In this document: positions 49,318 to 58,797 of the stretch, one piece after another
Layout of the letters: each line of letters starts with the position of its first letter
Numbering within the stretch: position 1 is the stretch's first letter
Assembly: GCF_014648635.1 (NCBI RefSeq)
Contig: NZ_BMRM01000024.1
Coordinates: forward strand, 1-64,000
DNA from: Streptomyces cinerochromogenes
GTDB taxonomy: Bacteria; Actinomycetota; Actinomycetes; Streptomycetales; Streptomycetaceae
Direction: 5' to 3'
Length of the DNA: 64,000 nucleotides
Position numbers and translations under genes: made by a program
Notes under the pieces: generated by a model
What the model was told of the DNA's origin: nothing
Databases searched by the model: none
What the model saw: the letters and a program-made list of their open reading frames with translations, nothing else

Positions 49318-52300
49318 GTGCGGGGCTACGAGAGCCAGGAGCGAGAGCCGGCGGCTGACGTCGACCACCTCTCTCGGTTCGAGGCCGAGATGAAGCGGCT
49401 GAGGACCGAGCGCGAGAAGGCGATCCAGCACGCCGAGGACCTCGGCTACCAGGTCGAGGTGCTGCGTGCCAAGCTGCATGAGGCGCGGCGCACCCTCATG
49501 ACCCGGCCCGCCTACGACGCGGGCGACATCGGCTACCAGGCCGAGCAGTTGCTCCGCAACGCCCAGATGCAGGCCGAGCAGCTGCGCCAGGACGCCGAGC
49601 GGGAGCTGAGCCAGGCCCGCGCGCAGACCCAGCGCATCCTCCAGGAGCACGCCGAGCAGGCCGCCCGGCTCCAGGCCGAGCTGCACCAGGAGGCGGTGAC
49701 CCGGCGCCAGCAGCTCGACCAGGAGCTGGCCGAGCGCCGCGCCACCGTCGAGTCGCACGTCAACGAGAACGTCGCCTGGGCGGAGCAGCTGCGTGCCCGG
49801 ACGGAGCAGCAGGCGCGCCGGCTGCTGGAGGAGTCCCGCGCGGAGGCCGAGCAGGCGATGGCCGCCGCCCGTGCGGAGGCCGAGCGGCTGACCCGGGAGG
49901 CCCGGGAGCGGCTGCAGAGCGAGGCCGAGTCGGCGCGCGCGGAGGCCGAGCAGATCCTGCGCCGGGCCCGCACGGACGCCGAGCGGCTGCTGAACGCCGC
50001 CTCCACGCAGGCCCAGGAGGCCACCGAGCACGCCGAGCAGCTGCGGACGGCGACGGTCACCGAGTCGGACACCGCGCGCCGGCAGGCCGCCGAGCTGAGC
50101 CGGGCCGCCGAGGAGCGGATGGCCGCGGCCGAGGAGGCGCTGCGCAAGGCGCAGGCCGAGGCCGAGAAGGTGGTCACCGAGGCGAAGGAGGCCGCCGCCA
50201 AGGCCCTCGCGAGCGCCGAGGCCGCCAACGAGACCCGCACCCGCACCGCCAAGGAGCAGGTCGCCCGGCTGGTCGAGGAGGCCACCAAGGAGGCCGAGCA
50301 CACCAAGTCCGAGGCCGAGCAGCTGGTCGCGGACGCCCGGGCCGAGGCCGAGAAGATCGTCGCCGAGGCCGCCGAGAAGGCCCGCACGATCACCGCCGAG
50401 GAGACGGCCACCCAGCTGTCCAAGGCGGCCAGGACCGCCGAGGAGGTCCTCAACAAGGCGTCCGAGGACGCCCGGAAGACCACCAGGGCCGCCGCGGAGG
50501 AGGCCGAGCGGATCCGCTCGGAGGCCGAGACCGAGGCGGACCGGCTGCGCGCCGAGGCGCACGACATCGCCGAGCAGCTCAAGGGCGCGGCGAAGGACGA
50601 CACCAAGGAGTACCGCGCCAAGACGGTCGAGCTGCAGGAGGAGGCCCGCCGGCTGCGCGGCGAGGCCGAGCAGCTGCGCGCCGACGCGGTCGCCGAGGGC
50701 GAGTCGATCCGTGCCGAGGCCCGCCGGGAGGCGGTGGCGCAGATCGAGGAGGCGGCCAAGTCCGCCGAGGAGCTGCTGGCGAAGGCCAAGGCGGACGCCG
50801 ACGAGCTGCGGCAGACCGCGACCGCCGACAGCGAGAAGGTCCGCACCGAGGCCATCGAGCGCGCCACGAGCCTGCGCCGGCAGGCCGAGGAGACCCTGGA
50901 GCGCACCCGCAAGGAGGCCGAGCGGCTGCGCGCCGAGGCCGCCGAGCAGGCCGAGACGGTCGCCGCGGACGCCGAGAAGGCCGCGCGGGAGCTGCGCGAG
51001 GAGACCGAGAAGGCCGTCGAGGCCCGCCGTACCGAGGCCGCCGAGGAGCTGACGCGGCTCCAGACGGAGGCGCAGGAGCGGCTGGCGTCGGCCGAACAGG
51101 CGCTGGCCGACGCCCGCGAGGAGGCCGCCCGGATCCGCAGGGAGGCCGCCGAGGAGACCGAGCGGCTGCGCGGCGAGGCCGCCGAGCGGATCCGTACGCT
51201 CCAGCAGCAGGCCGAGGCCGAGGCCGAGCGGCTGCGCGACGAGGCGGCGGCCGACGCGTCCGCCTCCCGTGCCGAGGGCGAGGCCGTCGCCGTACGGCTG
51301 CGGTCCGAGGCCGCCGCCGAGGCCGAGCGGCTGAAGGCGGAGGCGCAGGACACCGCCGACCGGGTGCGCGCGGAGGCGCAGGCCGCCGCCGAGCGGCTGG
51401 GCGCCGAGGCGTCCGAGACGCTGGCGGCCGCGCAGGAGGAGGCCGCCCGGCGCCGCCGCGAGGCCGAGGAACTCCTCGGCGCGGCCCGTGAGGAGGCCGA
51501 CCAGGAGCGGCAGCGGGCCCGCGAGCAGAGCGAGGAGCTGCTGGCCTCCGCCCGCAAGCGGGTCGAGGAGGCGCAGACCGAGGCCACCCGCCTGGTGGAG
51601 GAGGCCGACCGGCGGGCCACCGAGATGGTCGCCGCCGCCGAGCAGCACGCGCAGCAGGTCCGGGACTCCGTCGCCGGGCTGCACGAGCAGGCGCAGGAGG
51701 AGATCGCCGGGCTGCGTTCGGCCGCCGAGCACGCGGCGCAGCGGACGAAGCGGGAGGCCGAGGAGGAGGCGGACCGGGTCCGTGCCGACGCCTACGCGGA
51801 GCGGGAGCGGGCCAGCGAGGACGCCACCCGGATCCGGCGCGAGGCGAACGAGGAGTCGGAGGCCGCCAAGGCGCTGGCCGAGCGGACGATGGCGGAGGCC
51901 ATCACGGAGGCCGAGCGGCTGCGCGCGGACGCCGGCGAGTACGCCCAGCGCGTGCGCACCGAGGCGTCGGACGCGCTGGCCGAGGCGGACCAGGCGGCGG
52001 CCCGTACCCGCGCGGACGCCCGCGAGGACGCCAACCGCATCCGCTCGGACGCGGCCACCCAGGCCGACACCCTCATCACCGAGGCCCGCAACGAGGCCGA
52101 GCGGCTCCAGAGCGAGACCGTCGCCGAGGCCGACCGGGTGCGCACGGAGGCGCTCGCGGACGCGGAGCGGCTCCAGGCGGAGACCGCCGCCGAGGCGGAG
52201 CGGATCCGCACGGAGGCGTCGCAGACGCTCACCGAGGCCACCGAGGCGGCGACGCGTGCCCGTGCGGAGGCCCGCGAGGAAGCCAACCGCATCCGTTCCG

Positions 52301-53418
52301 ACGCGGCCACCCAGGCCGACACCCTCATCACCGAGGCCCGCAACGAGGCCGAGCGGCTCCAGAGCGAGACCGTCGCCGAGGCCGACCGGGTGCGCGCCGA
52401 GGCGCTCGCGGGTGCCGAGCAGCTGCTCGCGGAGGCCACCGACGAGGCCGAGCGGCTGCGCGCGGAGGCCGCGGAGACGGTCGGTTCCGCACAGGCCCAC
52501 GCCGAGCGGCTGCGGGCCGAGGCGGAGCGCGCCAGGGCGGACGCGGAGGCGGAGGCCGAGCGGCTCGTCGGCTCCGCGCGCGAGGAGGCCGAGCGGACCC
52601 TGGACGAGGCCCGCAAGGAAGCCAACAAGCGGCGTTCGGAGGCGGCCGAGCAGGTCGACAAGCTCATCACGGAGACCACGGCCGAGGCCGACAAGCTGCT
52701 GACGGAGGCGCAGAAGCAGGCGCTGAAGACCACCGCGGACGCCGAGTCGCAGGCCGACACCATGGTCGGCGCGGCCCGCAGCGAGGCCGAGCGGATCGTC
52801 TCCGAGGCCACCATCGAGGGCAACTCGCGGGTGGAGAAGGCGCGGACGGACGCGGACGAGCTGCTGGTCGGCGCCCGCCGGGACGCCACCGCGATCCGGC
52901 AGCGCGCGGAGGAGCTGCGCGACCGCATCACCAGCGAGATCGAGGAGCTGCACGAGCGGGCCCGCCGCGAGGCCGCCGAGACGATGAAGTCCACCGGCGA
53001 CCGCTGCGACGCGCTCATCAAGGCCGCCGAGGAGCAGCTGGCGAAGGCCGAGGCGAAGGCCAAGGAGCTGGTCTCGGACGCCAGCTCGGAGGCGGGCAAG
53101 GTGCGGATCGCCGCCGTGAAGAAGGCGGAGGGGCTGCTCAAGGAGGCCGAGCAGAAGAAGGCCAGCCTGATCAAGGAGGCCGAGGAGCTGAAGGCGGAGG
53201 CGATCCGGGAGGCCCGGCGCACGGTCGAGGAGGGCAAGCGGGAGCTGGAGATCCTGGTGCGCCGGCGCGAGGACATCAACGCCGAGATCTCCCGGGTCCA
53301 GGACGTCCTGGAGGCGCTGGAGTCCTTCGAGGCGCCCACGTCCGGCAAGGACGGCGGGGTCAAGGCGGGCGCCACGGTGGGCGCCCCCCGTTCGGGTGGC
53401 AAGTCGTCAGAGAGCTAG
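49318..53418 (+). CDS. scy: Scy, giant coiled-coil polarity protein
   Basis: 1366-residue almost entirely coiled-coil protein. In Streptomyces, Scy sits at hyphal tips, recruits DivIVA and FilP, and organises polar growth and branching. The first ~45 residues are less regular (MRGYESQEREPAADVDHLSR). Then come heptad-type coils, followed by ~1,200 residues of Ala/Glu/Arg-rich repeats (AEAxRLRxEA pattern) of non-heptad periodicity. Conserved YDAGDIGYQAEQLLRNAQ near residue 64 resembles the DivIVA-like segment. GTG at 49318. Immediately upstream of filP, the known genomic pair. A 139-bp segment is duplicated internally (see the repeat entry). Confidence 0.92.
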   Translation: MRGYESQEREPAADVDHLSRFEAEMKRLRTEREKAIQHAEDLGYQVEVLRAKLHEARRTLMTRPAYDAGDIGYQAEQLLRNAQMQAEQLRQDAERELSQARAQTQRILQEHAEQAARLQAELHQEAVTRRQQLDQELAERRATVESHVNENVAWAEQLRARTEQQARRLLEESRAEAEQAMAAARAEAERLTREARERLQSEAESARAEAEQILRRARTDAERLLNAASTQAQEATEHAEQLRTATVTESDTARRQAAELSRAAEERMAAAEEALRKAQAEAEKVVTEAKEAAAKALASAEAANETRTRTAKEQVARLVEEATKEAEHTKSEAEQLVADARAEAEKIVAEAAEKARTITAEETATQLSKAARTAEEVLNKASEDARKTTRAAAEEAERIRSEAETEADRLRAEAHDIAEQLKGAAKDDTKEYRAKTVELQEEARRLRGEAEQLRADAVAEGESIRAEARREAVAQIEEAAKSAEELLAKAKADADELRQTATADSEKVRTEAIERATSLRRQAEETLERTRKEAERLRAEAAEQAETVAADAEKAARELREETEKAVEARRTEAAEELTRLQTEAQERLASAEQALADAREEAARIRREAAEETERLRGEAAERIRTLQQQAEAEAERLRDEAAADASASRAEGEAVAVRLRSEAAAEAERLKAEAQDTADRVRAEAQAAAERLGAEASETLAAAQEEAARRRREAEELLGAAREEADQERQRAREQSEELLASARKRVEEAQTEATRLVEEADRRATEMVAAAEQHAQQVRDSVAGLHEQAQEEIAGLRSAAEHAAQRTKREAEEEADRVRADAYAERERASEDATRIRREANEESEAAKALAERTMAEAITEAERLRADAGEYAQRVRTEASDALAEADQAAARTRADAREDANRIRSDAATQADTLITEARNEAERLQSETVAEADRVRTEALADAERLQAETAAEAERIRTEASQTLTEATEAATRARAEAREEANRIRSDAATQADTLITEARNEAERLQSETVAEADRVRAEALAGAEQLLAEATDEAERLRAEAAETVGSAQAHAERLRAEAERARADAEAEAERLVGSAREEAERTLDEARKEANKRRSEAAEQVDKLITETTAEADKLLTEAQKQALKTTADAESQADTMVGAARSEAERIVSEATIEGNSRVEKARTDADELLVGARRDATAIRQRAEELRDRITSEIEELHERARREAAETMKSTGDRCDALIKAAEEQLAKAEAKAKELVSDASSEAGKVRIAAVKKAEGLLKEAEQKKASLIKEAEELKAEAIREARRTVEEGKRELEILVRRREDINAEISRVQDVLEALESFEAPTSGKDGGVKAGATVGAPRSGGKSSES
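52021..52411 (+). repeat. scy: Internal direct duplication within scy (139 bp, 252-bp offset)
   Basis: 52021-52159 and 52273-52411 are about 96% identical by eye, including a run of more than 90 identical bases (from GACGCGGCCACCCAGGCC on). The 252-bp offset equals 84 codons, so the frame is kept. It indicates recent copy-number change in the rod domain. Confidence 0.85.
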
Positions 53419-53605
53419 CGCAACGGGTAGGTTCCGGTGTCTTCTGGGGGCTTTGCCCGACTCCGTGGCAAGCCGTCCGACGGTCAGCCACCCAAATGGG
53501 GTGCCATTCTCCAGATCAAAACCGTATCTGCTCGATGACACACCGCTTCGGCCCCTAGGATTCCCCTTATCACCTCACTCACCGGTCTCATTCGACAGGA
53601 ACCCC

Positions 53606-54541
53606 ATGAGCGACACTTCCCCCTACGGCTTCGAGCTTGTGCGGCGTGGATACGACCGCGCTCAGGTGGACGAACGTATCTCCAAGCTCGTCTCCGACCG
53701 TGACAGCGCTCTCGCCCGCATCACCGCCCTGGAGAAGCGCATCGAGGAACTGCACCTCGAGACGCAGAACGCCCAGGCCCAGATCACGGATGCCGAGCCG
53801 TCGTACGCGGGTCTCGGCGCGCGGGTCGAGAAGATCCTGCGGCTGGCCGAGGAAGAGGCCAAGGAGCTGCGTGAGGAGGCCCGGCGGGCGGCCGAGCAGC
53901 ACCGCGACCTCGCCGAGTCGGCGGCCCAGCAGGTCCGCAACGACGCCGAGTCGTACGCGGCCGAGCGCAAGGCCAAGGCCGAGGACGAGGGCGTCCGGAT
54001 CGTCGAGAAGGCCAAGGCGGACGCGGCCCAGCTGCGCGCCGAGGCGCAGAAGGACGCGCAGTCCAAGCGCGAGGAGGCGGACGCCCTCTTCGAGGAGACC
54101 CGCGCCAAGGCCGCGCAGGCCGCCGCCGACTTCGAGACCAACCTGGCCAAGCGCCGCGAGCAGTCCGAGCGCGACCTGGCCTCGCGTCAGCAGAAGGCCG
54201 AGAAGCGGCTCGCGGAGATCGAGCACCGGGCCGAGCAGCTGCGCCTGGAGGCGGAGAAGCTGCGCACCGACGCCGAGCGCCGCGCCCGCCAGACGGTGGA
54301 GACCGCCCAGCGCCAGGCCGAGGACATCGTCGCGGACGCCAACGCCAAGGCCGACCGGATCCGTTCGGAATCCGAGCGCGAGCTGGCGGCGCTCACCAAC
54401 CGCCGCGACTCCATCAACGCCCAGCTGACGAACGTCCGCGAGATGCTGGCCACGCTGACCGGTGCCGCGGTGGCCGCGGCCGGCACGTCCACCGACGACG
54501 AGCCGATCTCCCGGGGCGTTCCGGCCCAGCAGTCCCGGTAG
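53606..54541 (+). CDS. filP: FilP, coiled-coil cytoskeletal protein
   Basis: 311-residue intermediate-filament-like protein that interacts with Scy and DivIVA and gives hyphae mechanical strength. The N-terminus MSDTSPYGFELVRRGYDRAQ is the DivIVA-like head, followed by a short coil, a non-coiled linker (QITDAEPSYAGLGARVEKIL) and a long Ala/Glu/Arg coiled coil to about residue 285. The tail AAGTSTDDEPISRGVPAQQSR is disordered. ATG at 53606 with AGGA upstream. It lies 187 bp after scy, in a gap that should hold its own promoter, and ends at a hairpin. Confidence 0.93.
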   Translation: MSDTSPYGFELVRRGYDRAQVDERISKLVSDRDSALARITALEKRIEELHLETQNAQAQITDAEPSYAGLGARVEKILRLAEEEAKELREEARRAAEQHRDLAESAAQQVRNDAESYAAERKAKAEDEGVRIVEKAKADAAQLRAEAQKDAQSKREEADALFEETRAKAAQAAADFETNLAKRREQSERDLASRQQKAEKRLAEIEHRAEQLRLEAEKLRTDAERRARQTVETAQRQAEDIVADANAKADRIRSESERELAALTNRRDSINAQLTNVREMLATLTGAAVAAAGTSTDDEPISRGVPAQQSR

Positions 54542-54565
54542 GTCCGGGCAGTCGTACGACCGCTG

Positions 54566-54596
54566 AGGGGCGGTGGGACCTGTTCCCGCCGCCCCT
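54566..54596 (+). terminator. Terminator hairpin after filP
   Basis: AGGGGCGGTGGGA (54566-54578) pairs with TCCCGCCGCCCCT (54584-54596) with one G-T wobble and a 5-nt loop, 24 bp past the filP stop. Confidence 0.78.
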
Positions 54597-54610
54597 TCGG
54601 CGTCGGCGGT

Positions 54611-54646
54611 TCGAGTGGCAGCTCGAGTGGCAGCTCGAGTGGCAGC
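54611..54646 (+). repeat. Three perfect 12-bp tandem repeats upstream of the ABC operon
   Basis: TCGAGTGGCAGC is repeated three times without interruption, ending 28 bp before the ATG of the ABC ATPase gene, in the region where its promoter should be. Confidence 0.9.
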
Positions 54647-54674
54647 CGCCCCGAGCCCGTCCTAGCGTGGCCGC

Positions 54675-55628
54675 ATGATCGAGCTGGAGGGGCTGACCAA
54701 GCGGTACGGCGACAAGGTGGCGGTCGACCGTCTGACCTTCACCGTCAGACCGGGCGTCGTGACGGGGTTCCTGGGGCCCAACGGCGCCGGGAAGTCCACC
54801 ACCATGCGGATGATCCTCGGGCTCGACCACCCCACCGCCGGCGACGTCCGCATCGACGGCACGCACTACGCCCGGCTCAGGGACCCGCTGACGTACATCG
54901 GCGCACTGCTGGACGCCAAGGCCGTGCACGGCGGCCGGAGCGCCTACCACCACCTGCTGTGCCTCGCGCAGAGCAACGGCATCCCGGGCAGCCGGGTCGC
55001 CGAGGTGCTGGAGACCGTCGGGCTGACCTCCGTGGCGCGCAAGAAGACCAAGGGGTTCTCGTACGGCATGGGGCAGCGGCTCGGGATCGCCGCCGCGCTG
55101 CTCGGCAACCCGCGGATCGTGATGTTCGACGAGCCGGTGAACGGGCTGGACCCGGAGGGCATCCACTGGATCCGGAACCTGATGAAGTCGCTGGCCGCGC
55201 AGGGCCGCACGGTGTTCGTGTCGAGCCATCTGATGAGCGAGATGGCGCTGACGGCCGATCACCTGGTGGTCATCGGGCAGGGGCGGCTGCTCGCGGACAC
55301 CTCGATGGCCGACTTCATCCGGACGAACGCGCGGTCGTACGTGCGGATCCGCTCCCCGCAGCGCGAGCGGCTCCTCGACGTGCTGCACCAGGCGGGGATC
55401 ACCGTCGTGGAGGCGGGCGGCGAGGCGCTGGAGGTGGAGGGCGGCAAGGCGGAGCAGATCGGTGAGCTGGCCGCGCGGCACGGGCTCGTGCTGCACGAGC
55501 TGAGCCCGCGGCAGGCTTCGTTGGAGGAGGCGTTCATGCAGCTGACGGCCGAGGCCGTGGAGTACCACGCGCACGCCGGACCCGCCGCGGTCGCACACGG
55601 CTGGGGCGCCGGCGGGAAGGAGGCCTGA
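54675..55628 (+). CDS. ABC-2 exporter ATPase, cassette 1
   Basis: 317-residue DrrA/CcmA-type ATPase. Walker A GPNGAGKSTTMRM (about 37-49), a variant signature motif GFSYGMGQRLGIAAALLGNP in place of LSGGQ, Walker B IVMFDEPVNGLDPEG, and H-loop VSSHLMSEM. The C-terminal ~85 residues form the DUF4162-like regulatory tail. It is followed after 5 bp by its permease. About 70% similar by eye to the ATPase of cassette 2. Substrate is unknown. Confidence 0.92.
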   Translation: MIELEGLTKRYGDKVAVDRLTFTVRPGVVTGFLGPNGAGKSTTMRMILGLDHPTAGDVRIDGTHYARLRDPLTYIGALLDAKAVHGGRSAYHHLLCLAQSNGIPGSRVAEVLETVGLTSVARKKTKGFSYGMGQRLGIAAALLGNPRIVMFDEPVNGLDPEGIHWIRNLMKSLAAQGRTVFVSSHLMSEMALTADHLVVIGQGRLLADTSMADFIRTNARSYVRIRSPQRERLLDVLHQAGITVVEAGGEALEVEGGKAEQIGELAARHGLVLHELSPRQASLEEAFMQLTAEAVEYHAHAGPAAVAHGWGAGGKEA

Positions 55629-55633
55629 GAACC

Positions 55634-56404
55634 ATGGCGGCCGTACAGGTCATCCGGTCCGAGTGGACCAAGATCCGTTCGGTGGCGTCCACGGTGTGGA
55701 CGCTGTCGCTGGCCGTGGTGGTCACCGTGGCCCTCGGGATGCTGATCTCCGCGCTCACGAACAGTCAGTACGAGAACATGCCCGTGCGGGAACGGCTCTC
55801 CTTCGATCCGACGGTGACCAGCTTCGCGGGCATGACCCTCGGCCAGCTCGCGATGATCGTGTTCGGGGTGCTGGTCGTCTCCAACGAGTACAGCACCGGC
55901 ATGATCCGGGTCTCCCTGGCCGCCGTACCGCGGCGCGGCACCTTCCTGTGCGGCAAAGTCGCGGTGGCCACGGCGCTCGCGCTCGCCGTCGGCATGGTGA
56001 CCGCCTTCGCCGCGTTCTTCCTCGGCCAGGCGATGCTCGGCTCCCACCGGACCGCCCTCGGCGACCCCGGGGTGCTGCGGGCGGTCATCGGCGGCGGGCT
56101 GTACATGACGCTGATCGCGGTGTTCTCCATGGGCGTGGCGGTGATGCTGCGCTCGCCGATGCTGTCGCTCGGCATCCTGATGCCGTTCTTCTTCCTCGTC
56201 TCGAACATCCTCGGCAACGTCGAGGCCACGAAGAAGGTCGGCCGCTATCTGCCGGACCAGGCGGGCCGGCGGATCATGCAGGTGCTGCCGAGAGCCGGCG
56301 ACGACACGCCCTACGGCCCCTGGGGCGGCCTGGGGATCATGGTGCTGTGGGTGGTCGCGGTGCTCCTCGTCGGCTACGCGCTGCTCAGGAAGCGCGACGC
56401 ATAG
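55634..56404 (+). CDS. ABC-2 exporter permease, cassette 1
   Basis: 256-residue membrane subunit with six hydrophobic segments. The N-terminal amphipathic element VIRSEWTKIRSVASTVWTL is the common ABC-2 permease signature that docks on the ATPase; NEYSTGMIRVSLAAVPRRGTF follows TM2. ATG at 55634, 5 bp after the ATPase stop. About 100 bp of promoter-like DNA, AT-rich at 56404-56455, separate it from cassette 2. Confidence 0.9.
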   Translation: MAAVQVIRSEWTKIRSVASTVWTLSLAVVVTVALGMLISALTNSQYENMPVRERLSFDPTVTSFAGMTLGQLAMIVFGVLVVSNEYSTGMIRVSLAAVPRRGTFLCGKVAVATALALAVGMVTAFAAFFLGQAMLGSHRTALGDPGVLRAVIGGGLYMTLIAVFSMGVAVMLRSPMLSLGILMPFFFLVSNILGNVEATKKVGRYLPDQAGRRIMQVLPRAGDDTPYGPWGGLGIMVLWVVAVLLVGYALLRKRDA

Positions 56405-56505
56405 CTTTACTTTCTTTTGGGCGGAACCGTCAGCGCCTGGATATCCTCCTAACCCTTACGGGGGCGTGTGCCCCGCTGTCCTGAACCTTTCGATGGGTGC
56501 GGAGC

Positions 56506-57891
56506 ATGATCGAGGCTGTCGGCCTGACCAAGCGCTACGGCGACAAGACCGCCGTGTACAACCTTTCCTTCCAGGTGCGGCCGGGGGCCGTGACCGGCTT
56601 CCTCGGGCCCAACGGCTCGGGGAAGTCCACCACGATGCGGATGATCCTCGGACTGGACAACCCCACGTCCGGGTCGGTGACCATCGGCGGCTACCCGTAC
56701 CGGAACCTGCCCAACGCCCCCCGCCAGGTCGGCGCGCTGCTGGACGCCAAGGCCGTGCACGGCGGCCGGAGCGCCCGCAACCACCTGCTGAGCCTCGCCC
56801 AGCTGTCGGGCATCCCGGCCCGGCGCGTGGACGAGGTGCTCGGTGTCGTCGGTCTCCAGGGCGTGGCCCGGAAGCGCTCCAAGGGCTTCTCCCTCGGCAT
56901 GGGCCAGCGGCTCGGCATCGCCGCCGCGCTGCTCGGCGACCCCCAGGTGCTGCTCTTCGACGAGCCGGTCAACGGCCTCGACCCCGAGGGCATCCTCTGG
57001 GTCCGCAACCTGATGAAGGCCCTCGCGGCCGAGGGCCGTACGGTCTTCGTCTCCTCCCACCTGATGAGCGAGATGGCGCTGACCGCCGACCACCTCATCG
57101 TCATCGGGCGCGGACAACTGCTCGCCGACATGAGCGTGAAGGACTTCATCTCGGCCAACTCGGCCGACTTCGCCCGGGTGCGCACCCCCGACACCGAGCC
57201 GCAGCTGCGCGAGAAGCTGACCTCCGCGCTCACCGAGGCCGGCGGGCACGTGCTGCCCGAGCAGGACGGCGCGCTCCGGGTGACCGGGCTGCCGCTGCCC
57301 CGCATCAGCGACCTCGCGCACGAGGCGGACGTCCGGCTGTGGGAGCTGTCCCCGCACCAGGCCTCGCTGGAGGAGGCGTACATGCGGATGACGCAGGGCG
57401 CCGTGGACTACCGCTCGACCATCGACCAGAAGGCGGGCCTCCAGCAGCCGCTGCCGGCCGGCGCCCAGCCGCCCATGCCGGTCCCCGGCCAGGGCCAGCC
57501 CGGCTGGTACGCCCCGCCGCCGCCCCAGCAGGGCGGCCAGCCGTTCACGCCGCCCGGCGGACCGTACGGCGGTGCCCCGGGCACGGCACCGGGTACGGCG
57601 CCCGGCGGACCGGCGGGGACGGCCAACCCGTACGCCCAGCCGACGGCCCCGGCTCAGCAGCCGGCGCAGGCCCCGCAGGCCCCGCAGGCGCAGCCGCCCG
57701 CGCAGGCCCCCGCCCCCGCCCCCGCCGCCGCTCCGGCGCCGCAGGCGCAGCCGCCGGCCCTGACGAAGGAGGCGCCGGCCGCGCCCGCGCCCGCCGGCGC
57801 TCCCCCGGCCCCCGCCACGGCCCCGGCCGCCCCCGCCGCCAGCGCGGCTCCCGCCCCCGCCGACCCGACCCAGCCCGAGGACGCCCGATGA
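56506..57891 (+). CDS. ABC-2 exporter ATPase, cassette 2, with Pro/Ala/Gln-rich tail
   Basis: 461 residues. Residues 1-310 match the cassette-1 ATPase (GPNGSGKSTTMRM, GFSLGMGQRLGIAAALLGDP, LLFDEPVNGLDPEG, VSSHLMSEMALTADH). Residues about 310-461 are a low-complexity Pro/Ala/Gln/Gly tail not found in cassette 1 and not needed for catalysis; it may tether partners or the membrane. ATG at 56506 (a GTG three codons earlier is possible). Overlaps its permease by 4 bp (ATGA). Confidence 0.9.
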   Translation: MIEAVGLTKRYGDKTAVYNLSFQVRPGAVTGFLGPNGSGKSTTMRMILGLDNPTSGSVTIGGYPYRNLPNAPRQVGALLDAKAVHGGRSARNHLLSLAQLSGIPARRVDEVLGVVGLQGVARKRSKGFSLGMGQRLGIAAALLGDPQVLLFDEPVNGLDPEGILWVRNLMKALAAEGRTVFVSSHLMSEMALTADHLIVIGRGQLLADMSVKDFISANSADFARVRTPDTEPQLREKLTSALTEAGGHVLPEQDGALRVTGLPLPRISDLAHEADVRLWELSPHQASLEEAYMRMTQGAVDYRSTIDQKAGLQQPLPAGAQPPMPVPGQGQPGWYAPPPPQQGGQPFTPPGGPYGGAPGTAPGTAPGGPAGTANPYAQPTAPAQQPAQAPQAPQAQPPAQAPAPAPAAAPAPQAQPPALTKEAPAAPAPAGAPPAPATAPAAPAASAAPAPADPTQPEDAR

Positions 57892-58772
57892 GCACCCACC
57901 AGCCCCCGATGCCGCAGGCCCCGGCCGCCGCGCCCGACTGGCAGGCGGCGCCCGGCGGCTCGTACCCCGGCTACACCTCGCCGATCCCGGTCGTGCGCAC
58001 CCACCTCGGGCACGCGCTGGCCTCCGAGTGGACGAAGATCAAGTCGGTGCGCTCCACGATGTGGACGCTCGGCGTGTTCGTGCTGCTCGTCGTCGGCATC
58101 GGCCTGATGGCCGGCGCCCTGGTCGAGGCCAACTCCGACTCCGCCAGCCTGTCCGGCGAGAACCCGCTGTCCTTCGGCTTCTTCGGCCTGCTGCTCGGCA
58201 GCATCTGCATCATCACGCTCGGCGTGCTGACCACGGCCTCGGAGTACGGCACCGGCATGATCCGTACGACGATGACCGCGTGCCCCAGCCGGGCCCGGGT
58301 GCTCGCCGCCAAGTCGATCGTGTTCTTCGCCGTCGCCTTCGCCTTCACCCTGGTGACGTCCGGCTTCGTGGCCATGGTGCAGGCGTCGATGCTGGACGGC
58401 ACCGGCGCCCGCACGCCCAGCGGCGAGGACTGGCTGAAGGCCACCGTCGGCATCAGCCTCTACATCGCGCTGCTCGGCCTGCTGTCGCTGCTCATCGGCT
58501 CGGTCATCCGGCACTCCGCGGGCGCCATCACCATCATGATCGGCGTGGTGCTCGCCCCGCTGGTGCTGGCCCTCTTCATGGTCTCGGAGTCGCTGAACAA
58601 GCTCCGTGAGTGGCTGTTCGAGTACTCGATCCCGAACCAGCTCAGCGTCTTCTACGCCAACTCCCTGACCGAGTCCGGGCCGTCCGGCTGGGACCCGCTG
58701 TGGATCATGCTCGGTGTGACGGCGGCGGTGTACGCGGGCGCGTACGCGCTGCTGCAGAGCCGGGACGTGTAG
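57888..58772 (+). CDS. ABC-2 exporter permease, cassette 2
   Basis: 294 residues. A Pro/Ala-rich, disordered N-terminus (about 35 residues, THQPPMPQAPAAAPDWQAAP) precedes the ABC-2 docking element LASEWTKIKSVRSTMWTL and six TM segments. TASEYGTGMIRTTMTACPSRARV matches cassette 1. The Pro-rich N-terminus mirrors the Pro-rich tail of its ATPase. Overlapping start; last gene of the operon. Confidence 0.9.
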   Translation: MSTHQPPMPQAPAAAPDWQAAPGGSYPGYTSPIPVVRTHLGHALASEWTKIKSVRSTMWTLGVFVLLVVGIGLMAGALVEANSDSASLSGENPLSFGFFGLLLGSICIITLGVLTTASEYGTGMIRTTMTACPSRARVLAAKSIVFFAVAFAFTLVTSGFVAMVQASMLDGTGARTPSGEDWLKATVGISLYIALLGLLSLLIGSVIRHSAGAITIMIGVVLAPLVLALFMVSESLNKLREWLFEYSIPNQLSVFYANSLTESGPSGWDPLWIMLGVTAAVYAGAYALLQSRDV

Positions 58773-58797
58773 CCGTACGACCCGGAGGACCCCGGCT

